Assembly (NCBI GenBank): GCA_937949545.1
Contig: CALEDR010000023.1
Coordinates: 1 to 55,097, forward strand
Direction: 5' to 3'
DNA: 55,097 bases
Source: an uncultured Phycisphaerae bacterium
Lineage (GTDB): Bacteria > Planctomycetota > Phycisphaerae > Sedimentisphaerales > Anaerohalosphaeraceae
Position numbers and translations under genes: made by a program. The notes beneath the pieces are model-generated. The model made no database searches and was not told where the DNA came from. It was given only the letters and a program-made list of their open reading frames with translations. Below, one piece after another: positions 1 to 8,541 of this stretch (its first letter is position 1; each line of letters starts with the position of its first letter).

Positions 1-366
1 ATCCCAGAGCTGAACAATTGTCGGAATCATTGGATCCGAAATCGTAACCGTCAACTGTACCCCGGCCTGAAGAGGTTTAGAGGGGTCCAGACTGGCTACT
101 GTCAAGAAACGCCAATCAAAACCATCACCATACTCCTCATGAGTAATCGTAGATGTTCCCGCAGGATCCCCTGCTGGTGTGAACTGAATCGTGTAAGGAT
201 TTCCGGTTTGCTGAACAGAAATGTAAGCATTATAAGCCATCCAACTGTCTTCACCAGGTTCCCGAATTAAAGAGGCCTCGGTGACACCGGTCTTTACAAA
301 GACTATTCCCGCACTCGCCAACGAAACCATTCCAAGAACCAAAACCAAAGCCAACAACTTCTTCAT
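1..366 (-). CDS. Secreted protein, N-terminal part (runs off the left edge)
   Basis: Reading leftwards from an ATG at 364-366 the frame stays open for 122 codons to the window edge, so the C-terminus is missing. The first 19 or so residues form a clear signal peptide (MKKLLALVLVLGMVSLASA), followed by a polar, beta-rich sequence with no catalytic motif I recognise. A good ribosome binding site (GGAG, 7 bases before the ATG) supports the start. In Phycisphaerae such short exported proteins often end in a dockerin-like or PEP-CTERM tail, but the tail lies outside the window, so this cannot be tested. Function unknown. Confidence 0.8.
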   Translation of the reverse strand, partial: MKKLLALVLVLGMVSLASAGIVFVKTGVTEASLIREPGEDSWMAYNAYISVQQTGNPYTIQFTPAGDPAGTSTITHEEYGDGFDWRFLTVASLDPSKPLQAGVQLTVTISDPMIPTIVQLWD

Positions 367-460
367 AGCTGTTCTCCTTTCCGGCCGACTGTCGGCCGAA
401 ACAAAACGTTACACTTCTTCACGCGTGTGTGTGGTCGATATTAATAACCGCAGATTTCAA

Positions 461-700
461 ACCACGGATTTACACGGATTTTCTCGGATTCGAACCACAA
501 ATTATTCACCACGGATTTACACGGATTTCTATAAAGACGAAATCGTAAGCCGCCACAGGAATTTTATCGGCGAAAAAAACAGGAGACTTAACCACCGATT
601 CAAACCACGGATTTACACGGATTAACACGGAATCGAACCACGGATTAACACGGATTTACACGGAATCGAACCACGGATTAACACGGATTTACACGGATTA
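461..700. repeat. Cluster of short direct repeats (CCACGGATTTACACGGATT type)
   Basis: The 397-base gap between the first two genes (367-763) holds no convincing gene. It holds repeated variants of ACCACGGATTTACACGGATT: one copy at 461-480, one at 508-527, and a run from about 604. Within the run there is a perfect 33-base tandem duplication (628-660 and 661-693) that begins CGGAATCGAACC. The repeated core is CACGGATTNACACGGA. Similar ACGGAT-rich intergenic repeats are scattered through many environmental bacterial genomes; their role is unknown to me. An ORF on the plus strand runs through part of the block but has no ribosome binding site and repeat-derived content, so it is not called. Confidence 0.85.
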
Positions 701-763
701 AAAAACACAGATTAGACAGATAAAAACCAAGGTTTAGAGGTTTTAGGATGGGATATAATGGGA

Positions 764-1756
764 TTATGGGAAGTGGAGTTCGATGATTTCTTTGTCGGAA
801 AGGATGTGCTCTCGCGGGACATTCTGGCCGTCGTGGATGCCGGGAGCCGACCAGGCACGGGCCGATTTGAGCTGTTCCGCTAAATCCCGGTGGATTTTAT
901 AGGCCAGATCCATAACCGTAGAACCTCTCGGAAGAGTAAAAGGGTCTTTGAAGTCTGGTTCTCGTCCCGGCTTTTTCGCATAAATCCTTACGACATCAAG
1001 CATTTCAAAGATTCGCCGCCGCAGCAGGTCCAGATTCTTTCCTGTTTTTGTTGAGATTTCGATAAACTCCAACGGCCGGTCCGTCAATTCTTTCAGGGTC
1101 TGCAAGGTGCCGGCGGGCGCGATGTCGGCTTTGGTTGCGATAACAAAGGTTTTTCGGCCGAGCGGACTTCCGGATTCGGTAAAAGCGGGAGTCTTTTCAT
1201 CCAGAATCAGCCGGTGCGAGTCGAGATAACGAGTGCAGATGTCCATTTGTTCGAGAACATCGCCTGACAGGTCGATGACGACGGCAATCAGATCGGCTCC
1301 GCGGTAAACATTGACCTGCCCCGGTGCGGCGTAGTCGGCGGTGATTGGGGGGGTATCGACCAGCTGGATTTGGATGTCCTCAAACAGGGCCATCCCGGGA
1401 ACGGGCTTGTCGGTGGAGAAGGGGTAATCGGCGACGTGGACCGGAGCGTTGGTCAGGGCGGCCAAAATGGAGCTTTTTCCGCTGTTGGGGGTTCCGATGA
1501 GGGCGACCTGGCCGGCTCCGGTTTTGGGAATGTGGAATAGGTCTGTTCTGCTGCCGGATTTTTTGGCACGGCCTTCGAGTGTTTCACGCAGTTTGCTGAT
1601 GCGGCGTTTGAGGTCGGCCTGCATGTGCTCGGTGCCCTTGTGCTTGGGGATGGTCCGGAGCATCTCCTCGAGGGCCAGCAGGCGTTCTTCGTCGGTGGTT
1701 GCCGCCCGGTATTGTTCGTCGGCTTTTTTGTATTCGGGTGTCAGGTTGGCCGGCAT
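764..1756 (-). CDS. Obg/DRG-like GTPase with C-terminal TGS domain
   Basis: A 330-residue predicted cytoplasmic GTPase. The N-terminal 80 residues are helical and charged. The G domain shows a P-loop GTPNSGKS at about 88-95, a G3 motif DTPP at 134-137 and a G4 motif TKAD at 208-211. A C-terminal TGS domain follows (about 265-330, beginning DPFTLPRGSTVMDLAYKIH). This order resembles the DRG branch of the Obg superfamily, which is linked to ribosome function; the precise role is not known. The frame is open 87 bases further upstream, but the extension runs through the terminator of the preceding gene and encodes an implausible N-terminus. The ATG at 1756 has a GAGGGA ribosome binding site, so I use it. 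Confidence 0.85.
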   Translation of the reverse strand: MPANLTPEYKKADEQYRAATTDEERLLALEEMLRTIPKHKGTEHMQADLKRRISKLRETLEGRAKKSGSRTDLFHIPKTGAGQVALIGTPNSGKSSILAALTNAPVHVADYPFSTDKPVPGMALFEDIQIQLVDTPPITADYAAPGQVNVYRGADLIAVVIDLSGDVLEQMDICTRYLDSHRLILDEKTPAFTESGSPLGRKTFVIATKADIAPAGTLQTLKELTDRPLEFIEISTKTGKNLDLLRRRIFEMLDVVRIYAKKPGREPDFKDPFTLPRGSTVMDLAYKIHRDLAEQLKSARAWSAPGIHDGQNVPREHILSDKEIIELHFP

Positions 1757-1789
1757 TGTGCTTCCCTCATCATACGAATTCGGCACGGA

Positions 1790-1834
1790 CAGGATAAAGA
1801 AAAACGCCGGGGTTGTAAAGACGCCCCGGCGTTT
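1790..1834 (-). terminator. Intrinsic terminator of the arabinofuranosidase gene
   Basis: Perfect 11-base inverted repeat (AAACGCCGGGG at 1802-1812 and CCCCGGCGTTT at 1824-1834) with an 11-base loop. On the minus strand it is followed by TTTTTCTTT. It lies 24 bases past the stop codon of the GH51 gene, so it should end that transcript before the GTPase gene. Confidence 0.85.
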
Positions 1835-1857
1835 CGCATTCATTTGCGGCTGAATGT

Positions 1858-4278
1858 TTACCGAATCGGCACTTTGTAAAGCGTGATGCTGATGGGCTTT
1901 ATGCTGACCGTCTTTGTGAGATCCGTCGGGGAGAGCGTCTGGATTTCGAGGGTCGGTTTTTTCTCCGACGGGTCATTGTGAGCCATCGGGTTTTCGTGAG
2001 AAATCAGCCATCCCTCAGCAGGCCCTGCCGGTGTAAGGGATTTGAGGTCAAACTGGACCTGGTATGTATCCCAACCTGCATTGACGATGCCGATAGTCAG
2101 GAATTTTTTGTCGGCCGTCAACGCAGCGGATACATCCAGTTTTTCATTCCAGCCGGATACCTCCAGCGGCAGGGTGCCGAACTCTCTGCGGTAAAGGACA
2201 AGAGGCAGGCCTGTCGCATCAAAAGCCGCCGCAGTTTTGGTGGTTTTGATGCAGCCGATGACATTGACGGTCTGGGCATAGAAGGCGCCCCAGAACATTT
2301 CCGAGTTGCGGAAATACTCGTGCAGGCCGGCGGCAATCCCGAGGGCATCTTTCATAAAGTACCGTGTGCCCAGTTCGCCGAAGACATGCGGGCCGTACCA
2401 GTAGTTCCATTCGGTCATGGCTATCCGGATGTCTTTGCCTTTGAGGCTGTCGAGGGACTGCCGCAGACGCCGATGCCCGTCGGCCTTGCTTTTGATGGCG
2501 TTGGGCACCTGGCGCACGTGGGCAGTCAAGTCCGGACGAGACTGGCAGTAGAAGTGTTCGGCGATGCTGTTCATGTGGTCGGCGCAGTTTTTCAGCATGC
2601 CTTCGGACCAGCCGCCGCCGAGGTCTCCGGAAGCAATTGTAAAGATGGTCGGGTCGACCTGGCGCATTTTTTCCTCGACCCAGTTATGCTTGAGCACGTA
2701 ATGATGCAGCTGCATGTACCCGAGCTGCCAGTTGCCCCACATTTCATTTCCAACGCACCAGTATTTGACGTTCAGAGGTTCTTTACTTCCGTTTCGGGCC
2801 CGCCATTGCCCCATCGGGGTTTTTCGAGAGCCGTTGGCGTATTCGACCTGAGCGGCCGCCGAGTAGGCGTCTCCAAACCCGGTATTGACGGTGATGAGCG
2901 GTTCGGCATTAAGCAGACGGCAGAGCTCGACGAATTCGTGCATGCCGACGTCGTTGGTTTCAATGCCGGTCCAGGCGGGGTTGGTTCGGGTGGGCCGGCG
3001 GTCCCGATCGCCCAGGCCGTCACGCCAGTCATAGCCGCTGACAAAGTTGCCGCCCGGCCAGCGGTACATCGGACTGTTGAGCTGTTTGAGCAGGTCGAGC
3101 GTGTCTTTGCGGAACCCGTTGACATTGTCCGCCGGCATTAACGACACGGCGCCGATTGTCCAGGAGCCCCTGCCGGTGCCTACAATTTCCAGTTTGGCAT
3201 TGTCGGCAGCGGTGCCGGCTTTGAACTTCAGCGGATATGTTTTGAATTTGCGGTCCAGACGCGAAATGGTAACAGTCTGCCGGTCAGACGGCCGGTCTCC
3301 CCAAACCAGACTGACCTGAATCGGTCCGGCTGTTTTGTCGCCACGCAGGACAATGCGTCCGACATAGTCTTTGCCCGCCAGTACGCCGAGCTCTTCCTGG
3401 TAAAGTCCGCCCGGCTGGCCGGTCAGGGTAATTTTCGGGGCGTGCTTGCCGGACAGCGGCTCTTCTGTGCTCATTTGCACATTTTCTTTTGGACCGATGA
3501 CCTTCCAGGGCGAAGCGGCCAGAACCCGGGCGCCGGCTCCGGTTGTTCTCCAAATGGGGCCTTCGGCAGGCACCGGATAGAAGAACTTTCGGTCTTCGAG
3601 CATTTCCGCCCAGATGCCGCCGTAGATGCAGCGGCCCATATGTTCAATGAATTGACTGTAAATCAGCTCTGAAATGGGTTCTTTTTTCACCGACGGGTCG
3701 ATGGAGATTTGGGCCGTGACGGTTTGGCTGACCGGCTTGATTTCTTCCAGAACCTCCAGCACGATGTCATCGAACCAGGCGGTTCCGACGGCTTGTCCCC
3801 ATCCGCCGAACAGGCACAGGACCTGAACGCTGCTTTGGCCCATGACCTGAAATTCGCATTCGAGTTTGGTCCAGTCACTGGAGGATTCCTTCAGAGCGGC
3901 CGTGCGGGCGTTTTCCATGTCGTGGATGCTCAGCTGAACTCCCCGACCGGTTGTAGCGCGGAAGTTTTCGGTTTTGACCCAGCCGGACAGCCGCAGCCGG
4001 GCGAAGGGGGGAACCTCGACGGTCTGAGACCAGGCGGCGTCTGCTCCGTCGGCGGAAGTGATGCGGGCGGCCTTGCTGGTGCGGCCTCCGTCTACGACGG
4101 CAAAGTCCGCCTGGCCGCTCCAGGTTTGTGTGGTCCACCCGCGGGGGCGGTTGTCCTGAAGCCGTTCAAAGCCGCCGTTTCGCAGGAGATTTTGGGAGGG
4201 AGCTCCTGCCCAGGCCGCTGCGGCGAGCAGGCTCATCAAAGAGGCGACGAGTGGAGAGGGTGTGAGACGTTTGCCCAT
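1858..4278 (-). CDS. Exported alpha-L-arabinofuranosidase, GH51, with N-terminal carbohydrate-binding domain
   Basis: An 806-residue enzyme predicted to release terminal alpha-L-arabinofuranosyl residues from arabinan or arabinoxylan outside the cytoplasm. It opens with a signal peptide of about 24 residues ending AAAAWA, then a CBM4/9-like jelly-roll (about 28-180, starting NLLRNGGFE and ending WFDDIVLE). The GH51 module begins near 195 with ISELIYSQFIEHMGRCIYGG. The sequence RWPGGNFVSGYDW is typical of the family. The likely acid/base is E512 in VGNEMWG and the nucleophile is E623 in MTEWNYW, both present. The ATG has an AGGAG site 6 bases upstream. It follows leuB by 68 bases, but an inverted repeat lies between, so co-transcription is uncertain. 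It has its own terminator downstream. Confidence 0.93.
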   Translation of the reverse strand: MGKRLTPSPLVASLMSLLAAAAWAGAPSQNLLRNGGFERLQDNRPRGWTTQTWSGQADFAVVDGGRTSKAARITSADGADAAWSQTVEVPPFARLRLSGWVKTENFRATTGRGVQLSIHDMENARTAALKESSSDWTKLECEFQVMGQSSVQVLCLFGGWGQAVGTAWFDDIVLEVLEEIKPVSQTVTAQISIDPSVKKEPISELIYSQFIEHMGRCIYGGIWAEMLEDRKFFYPVPAEGPIWRTTGAGARVLAASPWKVIGPKENVQMSTEEPLSGKHAPKITLTGQPGGLYQEELGVLAGKDYVGRIVLRGDKTAGPIQVSLVWGDRPSDRQTVTISRLDRKFKTYPLKFKAGTAADNAKLEIVGTGRGSWTIGAVSLMPADNVNGFRKDTLDLLKQLNSPMYRWPGGNFVSGYDWRDGLGDRDRRPTRTNPAWTGIETNDVGMHEFVELCRLLNAEPLITVNTGFGDAYSAAAQVEYANGSRKTPMGQWRARNGSKEPLNVKYWCVGNEMWGNWQLGYMQLHHYVLKHNWVEEKMRQVDPTIFTIASGDLGGGWSEGMLKNCADHMNSIAEHFYCQSRPDLTAHVRQVPNAIKSKADGHRRLRQSLDSLKGKDIRIAMTEWNYWYGPHVFGELGTRYFMKDALGIAAGLHEYFRNSEMFWGAFYAQTVNVIGCIKTTKTAAAFDATGLPLVLYRREFGTLPLEVSGWNEKLDVSAALTADKKFLTIGIVNAGWDTYQVQFDLKSLTPAGPAEGWLISHENPMAHNDPSEKKPTLEIQTLSPTDLTKTVSIKPISITLYKVPIR

Positions 4279-4306
4279 ATTAAACTCCTTTCTTAAATGG
4301 GTTGTG

Positions 4307-4340
4307 AGCAGAGGACATCCCCCGCGGTCTATCCTCTGCT
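4307..4340. repeat. Inverted repeat between leuB and the GH51 gene
   Basis: Perfect 9-base arms AGCAGAGGA (4307-4315) and TCCTCTGCT (4332-4340) with a 16-base loop. On the plus strand it is followed by TTTTT, so it would be an intrinsic terminator for rightward transcription. On the minus strand, the direction of both flanking genes, there is no T-run, so it may be a 3' stem for the leu transcript or an antisense terminator. Confidence 0.6.
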
Positions 4341-4346
4341 TTTTGG

Positions 4347-5432
4347 TTATTCTGCCACTTTTCCGGCCACGAGGTCTCCGACCTGAGATGTCGAATAGCC
4401 CATTTTGCCGGCCGCCAGGGATTTGAGTTTGTTGGCGGTGACGTATTTGACCGCCTCCTCGACTTTCTGGGCGGCTTTTTCTTCGCCGAGCGTCTGGAGC
4501 ATCATCTGCATGGCACAGATGGCGGCCAGCGGGTTGATGACGCCCTGTCCGGTGTATTTCGGAGCCGAGCCGCCGATGGGTTCGAACATGGAAACGCCTT
4601 CCGGATTGATATTGCCGCCGGCGGCGATGCCCATTCCGCCCTGCGTGATGGCGCCTAGATCCGTGATGATGTCGCCGAACATATTGCCGGTTACCAGCAC
4701 GTCAAACCATTCCGGATTTTTAACCATCCACATGCAGCAGGCATCCACGTGATAATAGTCCCGGCGGATATCGGGATAATCCTTTTTGCCGATTTCGTGG
4801 AAAGCGCGTTCCCAGAGGTCGTAAATATAGGTGAGCACGTTGGTTTTTCCGACCAGACCGACGGTGTTTTCCGGTCCGACGCCGCGGGCCTTTTTGCCGT
4901 ATTTGCGGGCGTATTCAAACGCATAGCGCAGGCAGCGTTCCACCTGAAAGCGTGTGTACACGGCGGTTTGAACGGCGACCTCGTGAGGAGTTCCCTTCAT
5001 CGTGATGCCGCCGGTGCCGGTGTAGGCATCACCGGTATTTTCCCGAACCACTACGTAGTCGATTTCCTTCGGGCCTTTGCCCTTGATGGGGGTTTCGACG
5101 CCCGGGAAGAGCCGGACGGGCCGCAGGTTGATGTACTGGTCGAGGGCGAAGCGGAGCTTGAGCAGAATGCCCTTTTCGAGAATGCCTGGAGCAACATCCG
5201 GATGCCCGATGGCCCCCAGCAGAATGGCGTCAAACTTTTTCAATTCTTCAATGGCGCTGTCCGGCAGGGTTTCGCCGGTGCGTTTGTACCGCTCGCCGCC
5301 GAAATCAAAGTAGGTTTTCTCCGTTTTGAAGCCGAACTTGGCGGCGGCCGCATCCATCACCTTGACCGCTTCGGCGATGACTTCCGGACCGGTGCCGTCT
5401 CCGCCGATTACGGCAATCTTGTAAGTTTTCAT
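4347..5432 (-). CDS. leuB: 3-isopropylmalate dehydrogenase
   Basis: Catalyses NAD-dependent oxidation and decarboxylation of 3-isopropylmalate to 2-oxoisocaproate, the third step of leucine synthesis, in the cytoplasm. The 361 residues match the usual length. The N-terminus IAVIGGDGTGPEVI and the C-terminal GNMFGDIITDLGA and EPIGGSAPKYTGQG segments are characteristic of this beta-decarboxylating dehydrogenase family; RPVRLFPGV and VVVRENTGD hold substrate-binding arginines. Relatives such as tartrate or isocitrate dehydrogenases share these motifs, but the neighbours leuD, leuC and leuA settle the assignment. The ATG has an AAGGA site about 9 bases upstream. It is separated from leuD by a DNA methyltransferase gene. 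Confidence 0.95.
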   Translation of the reverse strand: MKTYKIAVIGGDGTGPEVIAEAVKVMDAAAAKFGFKTEKTYFDFGGERYKRTGETLPDSAIEELKKFDAILLGAIGHPDVAPGILEKGILLKLRFALDQYINLRPVRLFPGVETPIKGKGPKEIDYVVVRENTGDAYTGTGGITMKGTPHEVAVQTAVYTRFQVERCLRYAFEYARKYGKKARGVGPENTVGLVGKTNVLTYIYDLWERAFHEIGKKDYPDIRRDYYHVDACCMWMVKNPEWFDVLVTGNMFGDIITDLGAITQGGMGIAAGGNINPEGVSMFEPIGGSAPKYTGQGVINPLAAICAMQMMLQTLGEEKAAQKVEEAVKYVTANKLKSLAAGKMGYSTSQVGDLVAGKVAE

Positions 5433-5480
5433 TCAACCGTGTCCTTTCCAACTCTTCAGATTGTTTGTTGTTGTATAGTT

Positions 5481-6410
5481 TTACAAGGGTTTTGCATTTC
5501 GTTCCCAAAAGACGCCGTCTGTGTAGCCCTGTATGGTTTTGTCCGTATCCGCCAGCAGGAGACGTTTTTCCGCCAGACAGGCAAACAGGGGGTCAATTTC
5601 GATGCCAATATAGCGTCGGTTCAGCTTTTTTGCAACCACGGAAGTGGTTCCGGAGCCGAGAAAAGGGTCCAGGACAACATCGCCGGGATGGGTGGAGGCC
5701 AGGAGGATTTTGGCCAGCAGTTTCTCCGGTTTCTGTGTAGGATGGTCCGTGTTTTCCGGCATGGACCAAAACGGTACGGTCAGGTCGGTCCAGAGGTTGG
5801 AGGGGGCGGTCAGTCGAAAAGGGCCCTCGGCGGCGGGTATCCAGTCTTTTGGGGTTCCGTCCGGATGGGTATAGGGGGCCAGGACGCGCCGTTTGAGTTT
5901 GACGGCGTCCACGTTGAAGGTGTACCGGTCGGAAACAGTGCAGAACCAGATATCCTCCGAGCAGTTTTTCCAGTTGGTTTTGGCCCCGCGGCCTTTTTCC
6001 CGCTCCCAGGTGATGCGGTTGCGGATGATGAAATATTTCTCCGCGACGGTCTGGACGGCGGAAGAGCCGCGCCAGTCTGAACAGATATAAATCGAGGCGG
6101 TCGGCTTCAGAAGCCGCAGGAGCGGCGCCAGCCAGGCGTCCAGCCGGGCGGCATACTGCTCCGAAGAAGTTTTTTTGAAGATTCGTCCGTTGAAGGCCTT
6201 GTTCAGGTTGTACGGCGGGTCCAGAAAGAGCAGGTCTGCGATGCCGTCCGGCAGAAACCGGCAGGCCTTCTGCATATCCTGACAGATGGTGGTATCCAGA
6301 ATCTCCTTACCCCGGACCGGGCGATCGAGCCGGATAAGCCGTTTGGCATACGCCTGCCTTTCCGTTTCTGTCAGGCCGATCGTCCGATTTTGTTCAGCCC
6401 GCTGCTTCAT
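5481..6410 (-). CDS. Site-specific DNA methyltransferase (N4-cytosine or N6-adenine), orphan
   Basis: A 309-residue amino-methyltransferase that would transfer a methyl group from S-adenosylmethionine to an exocyclic base nitrogen in DNA. The catalytic motif IV DPPY is at about 64-67 (FLDPPYNLNK). The SAM-binding motif I (DPFLGSGTT) is near 248-256, so motif IV precedes motif I, the beta-class order. No restriction endonuclease gene is adjacent, which suggests an orphan enzyme. It lies between leuD and leuB on the same strand, 48 bases from leuB. The ATG at 6410 is used; a TTG three codons upstream is possible, and neither has a clear ribosome binding site. The recognition sequence cannot be read from the protein. 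Confidence 0.88.
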   Translation of the reverse strand: MKQRAEQNRTIGLTETERQAYAKRLIRLDRPVRGKEILDTTICQDMQKACRFLPDGIADLLFLDPPYNLNKAFNGRIFKKTSSEQYAARLDAWLAPLLRLLKPTASIYICSDWRGSSAVQTVAEKYFIIRNRITWEREKGRGAKTNWKNCSEDIWFCTVSDRYTFNVDAVKLKRRVLAPYTHPDGTPKDWIPAAEGPFRLTAPSNLWTDLTVPFWSMPENTDHPTQKPEKLLAKILLASTHPGDVVLDPFLGSGTTSVVAKKLNRRYIGIEIDPLFACLAEKRLLLADTDKTIQGYTDGVFWERNAKPL

Positions 6411-6560
6411 AAAGAACAATAAAATAAAAAGGCAAAAGAGAAAAGGAAAAAGTCCAAGGCAAAGGGAAAAACTATCGTTTCCCTTTACACGTTAATACAC
6501 CGGAGGCAAGAATTTTTGAAACATAATCGCTGCTTGAGTTTCTTGACAGATTTTTCCTTT

Positions 6561-7067
6561 TTATCTGACATTTTCCCTTTTCTCCTTTTCCTTTTTCTTT
6601 ATGTGCTCTAAGAGACCGCCGTCGCGGAGAATGGCCAGGGCGAAGTCCGGCAGGGGAGTAAACCGGATGGTTGTGTTCTGCGTCTTGTTGCGGATGGTGC
6701 CGGCTTCGTAATCGATTTCCAGTTCATCGCCGTCGCGGATTTTTTCCAGGGCTCCGGGCAGTTCGATGGGGTAAAAGCCGCCGTTGATGCAGTTGCGGTA
6801 GAAAATGCGGGCGAAGGAATGGGCGATGACGGCGCCGACTTTGGCCCCCTGAATGGCCCAGACGGCGTGCTCCCGCGACGAACCGCAGCCGAAGTCATCA
6901 CCGGCGACAATCACATCGCCGGGGGCGCATTTCTTTACAAAGCCAGGGTCCAGGTCTTCCAGACAGTGTTTGGCCAGTTCAGCGACATTGTCGGTGTTCA
7001 GATAACGGGCCGGAATAATTTCGTCGGTATTAATATGGTTGCGTTTGTACACATGGGCTTTAGGCAT
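6561..7067 (-). CDS. leuD: 3-isopropylmalate dehydratase, small subunit
   Basis: Small (swivel-domain) subunit of isopropylmalate isomerase, which with LeuC interconverts 2- and 3-isopropylmalate. It is 168 residues, the short archaeal-type form rather than the roughly 200-residue enterobacterial form. NTDEIIPARYLNT near the start and DDFGCGSSREHAVWA (about 57-71) are the conserved substrate-site segments. The C-terminus ends in a lysine/glutamate-rich tail (KKKEKEKRENVR) that looks unstructured. It is 86 bases downstream of leuC on the same strand and is presumably co-transcribed. Confidence 0.95.
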   Translation of the reverse strand: MPKAHVYKRNHINTDEIIPARYLNTDNVAELAKHCLEDLDPGFVKKCAPGDVIVAGDDFGCGSSREHAVWAIQGAKVGAVIAHSFARIFYRNCINGGFYPIELPGALEKIRDGDELEIDYEAGTIRNKTQNTTIRFTPLPDFALAILRDGGLLEHIKKKEKEKRENVR

Positions 7068-7153
7068 ACAGGGCTCCCAATTCTACTTTTTCAATTTGAA
7101 GGTAGCGTTAAGGATTTTTTTGAATCATTGGATCTTGTTTTGGATAGGGGATT

Positions 7154-8416
7154 TCATAGATACTTTCTGGGATCGGCCAGTTTGCCTTCGACGGCGCTGG
7201 CGGCGGCGGCGGCGGGGCCGGCCAGATAGACTTCGCTCTTGGGATGTCCCATCCGCCCGACGAAGTTTCGGTTGGTGGTGCTGATGCACCGTTCGCCTTC
7301 GGCCAGAATGCCCATAAATCCGCCCAGGCACGCTCCGCAGGTCGGGGCGCTGATGACACAGCCGGCGTCGTAGAAAATCTGCGCCAGCCCTTCGTCGATC
7401 ATCTGCTTCCAGATGTGGGGCGTGGCGGGCACGACGACGGTGCGGATTCTGACCGTGCGGCCTTTCATCACAGCGGCGGCCTGCCGCATGTCTTCGATGC
7501 GTCCGTTCGTGCAGCTGCCGATATAGGCCTGGTCCATCGGCAGCCCGGCACATTCCGAAATGGGCCGGCCGTTGCTGGGCAGATGCGGAAAGGCGACCAT
7601 CGGCTCCAGTTTCGAGCAGTCGATTGTCTCCGTGGAGATGTACTCGGCGTCCGGGTCGGATTCAAAGACGGTGTAGTCGGTTTTGCCTTTCAGGCGGCCT
7701 TTGAGGTAGGCCCGCGTGGTTTCGTCAAAGCCGATGATGCCGCTTTTGCCGCCCGCTTCGATGGCCATATTCGTGATGGTCATTCGGGCTTCCATGCTCA
7801 TTTGTTGGAGGGCCGGGCCGACGAACTCCATCGCCCGATACAGGGCGCCGTCGGTGCCGATGCGGCGGATGACCTCTAAAATAAGGTCTTTGCTGCAGAC
7901 ACCGTGCCCGAGGGTCCCGGTGAGGACAAACTTCATCGAGGCGGGCACTTTGAACCAGAGCATTCCTGTCGCGATGGCGGCGGCCAGGTCCGTCGAGCCG
8001 ATGCCGGTGGAAAAGGCTGCAAAGGCGCCGTAGGTGCAGGTGTGCGAGTCGCCGCCGACAATCACCTCGCCCGGACGGATATGGCCCTGTTCCGGAAGGA
8101 GGGCATGGCAGACCCCGGCCCGCCCGAGCGGGTAGTAGTATCGGATGTTCTTTTCGCGGGCCCATCGGTCCAGCCGTTTGTGCAGTTCAGCGCTGGGGAT
8201 GTCTTTGGCGGGCTGGAAGTGGTCGGGTGTAACGACGATTTTGTCCGGGTCGAAGACGCGGTCGATGCCGTGCTTCTTGAGCATAGAAACCGCCGGCGGC
8301 GTTGTTACGTCGTGGCACATAATCAGATCGATTTTGGCATTAATCAAATCGCCGGCCTTGACCGACGGTTTGCCGGCGGCCCGGGCAAGAATCTTTTCCG
8401 TAATCGTCATTCCCAT
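7154..8416 (-). CDS. leuC: 3-isopropylmalate dehydratase, large subunit
   Basis: Large, [4Fe-4S]-carrying subunit of isopropylmalate isomerase, partner of the LeuD downstream. The 420-residue length fits the short LeuC type often paired with short LeuD. The three cluster cysteines are visible as C302 (YIGSCTNGR), C360 and C363 (CGACLGG), with the aconitase-superfamily spacing. Homoaconitase-type enzymes are close relatives, but placement among leuA, leuD and leuB supports the leucine role. The start [10 protein letters not shown] is chosen because GGAG stands about 7 bases before it. The 125-base gap to leuA (8417-8541) shows no gene. Confidence 0.95.
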   Translation of the reverse strand: MGMTITEKILARAAGKPSVKAGDLINAKIDLIMCHDVTTPPAVSMLKKHGIDRVFDPDKIVVTPDHFQPAKDIPSAELHKRLDRWAREKNIRYYYPLGRAGVCHALLPEQGHIRPGEVIVGGDSHTCTYGAFAAFSTGIGSTDLAAAIATGMLWFKVPASMKFVLTGTLGHGVCSKDLILEVIRRIGTDGALYRAMEFVGPALQQMSMEARMTITNMAIEAGGKSGIIGFDETTRAYLKGRLKGKTDYTVFESDPDAEYISTETIDCSKLEPMVAFPHLPSNGRPISECAGLPMDQAYIGSCTNGRIEDMRQAAAVMKGRTVRIRTVVVPATPHIWKQMIDEGLAQIFYDAGCVISAPTCGACLGGFMGILAEGERCISTTNRNFVGRMGHPKSEVYLAGPAAAAASAVEGKLADPRKYL

Positions 8417-8541
8417 GCTTTGCTCCGCAAAGAAATTCTAAGGTTTAAATTCTAGATTCCAAATCCTACAGTCGAAATTCGTAAGAGCCGCGAAAACATT
8501 TTCCAGGTCGTTTCATTTTTTGCTCGGTTGTCTTTTCAGTT

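Noticed and set aside
281-625. Plus-strand ORF of 114 codons at the left end
   Set aside because: It runs through the 5' part of the truncated secreted gene and the repeat block; its C-terminal residues derive from the repeats.
1978-3141. Plus-strand ORF of 387 codons antisense to the GH51 gene
   Set aside because: Shadow of the arabinofuranosidase reading frame, whose catalytic glutamates are intact.
4749-6080. Plus-strand ORF of 443 codons antisense to leuB and the methyltransferase
   Set aside because: Both genes on the minus strand have complete catalytic motifs; the plus-strand translation has none and no ribosome binding site.
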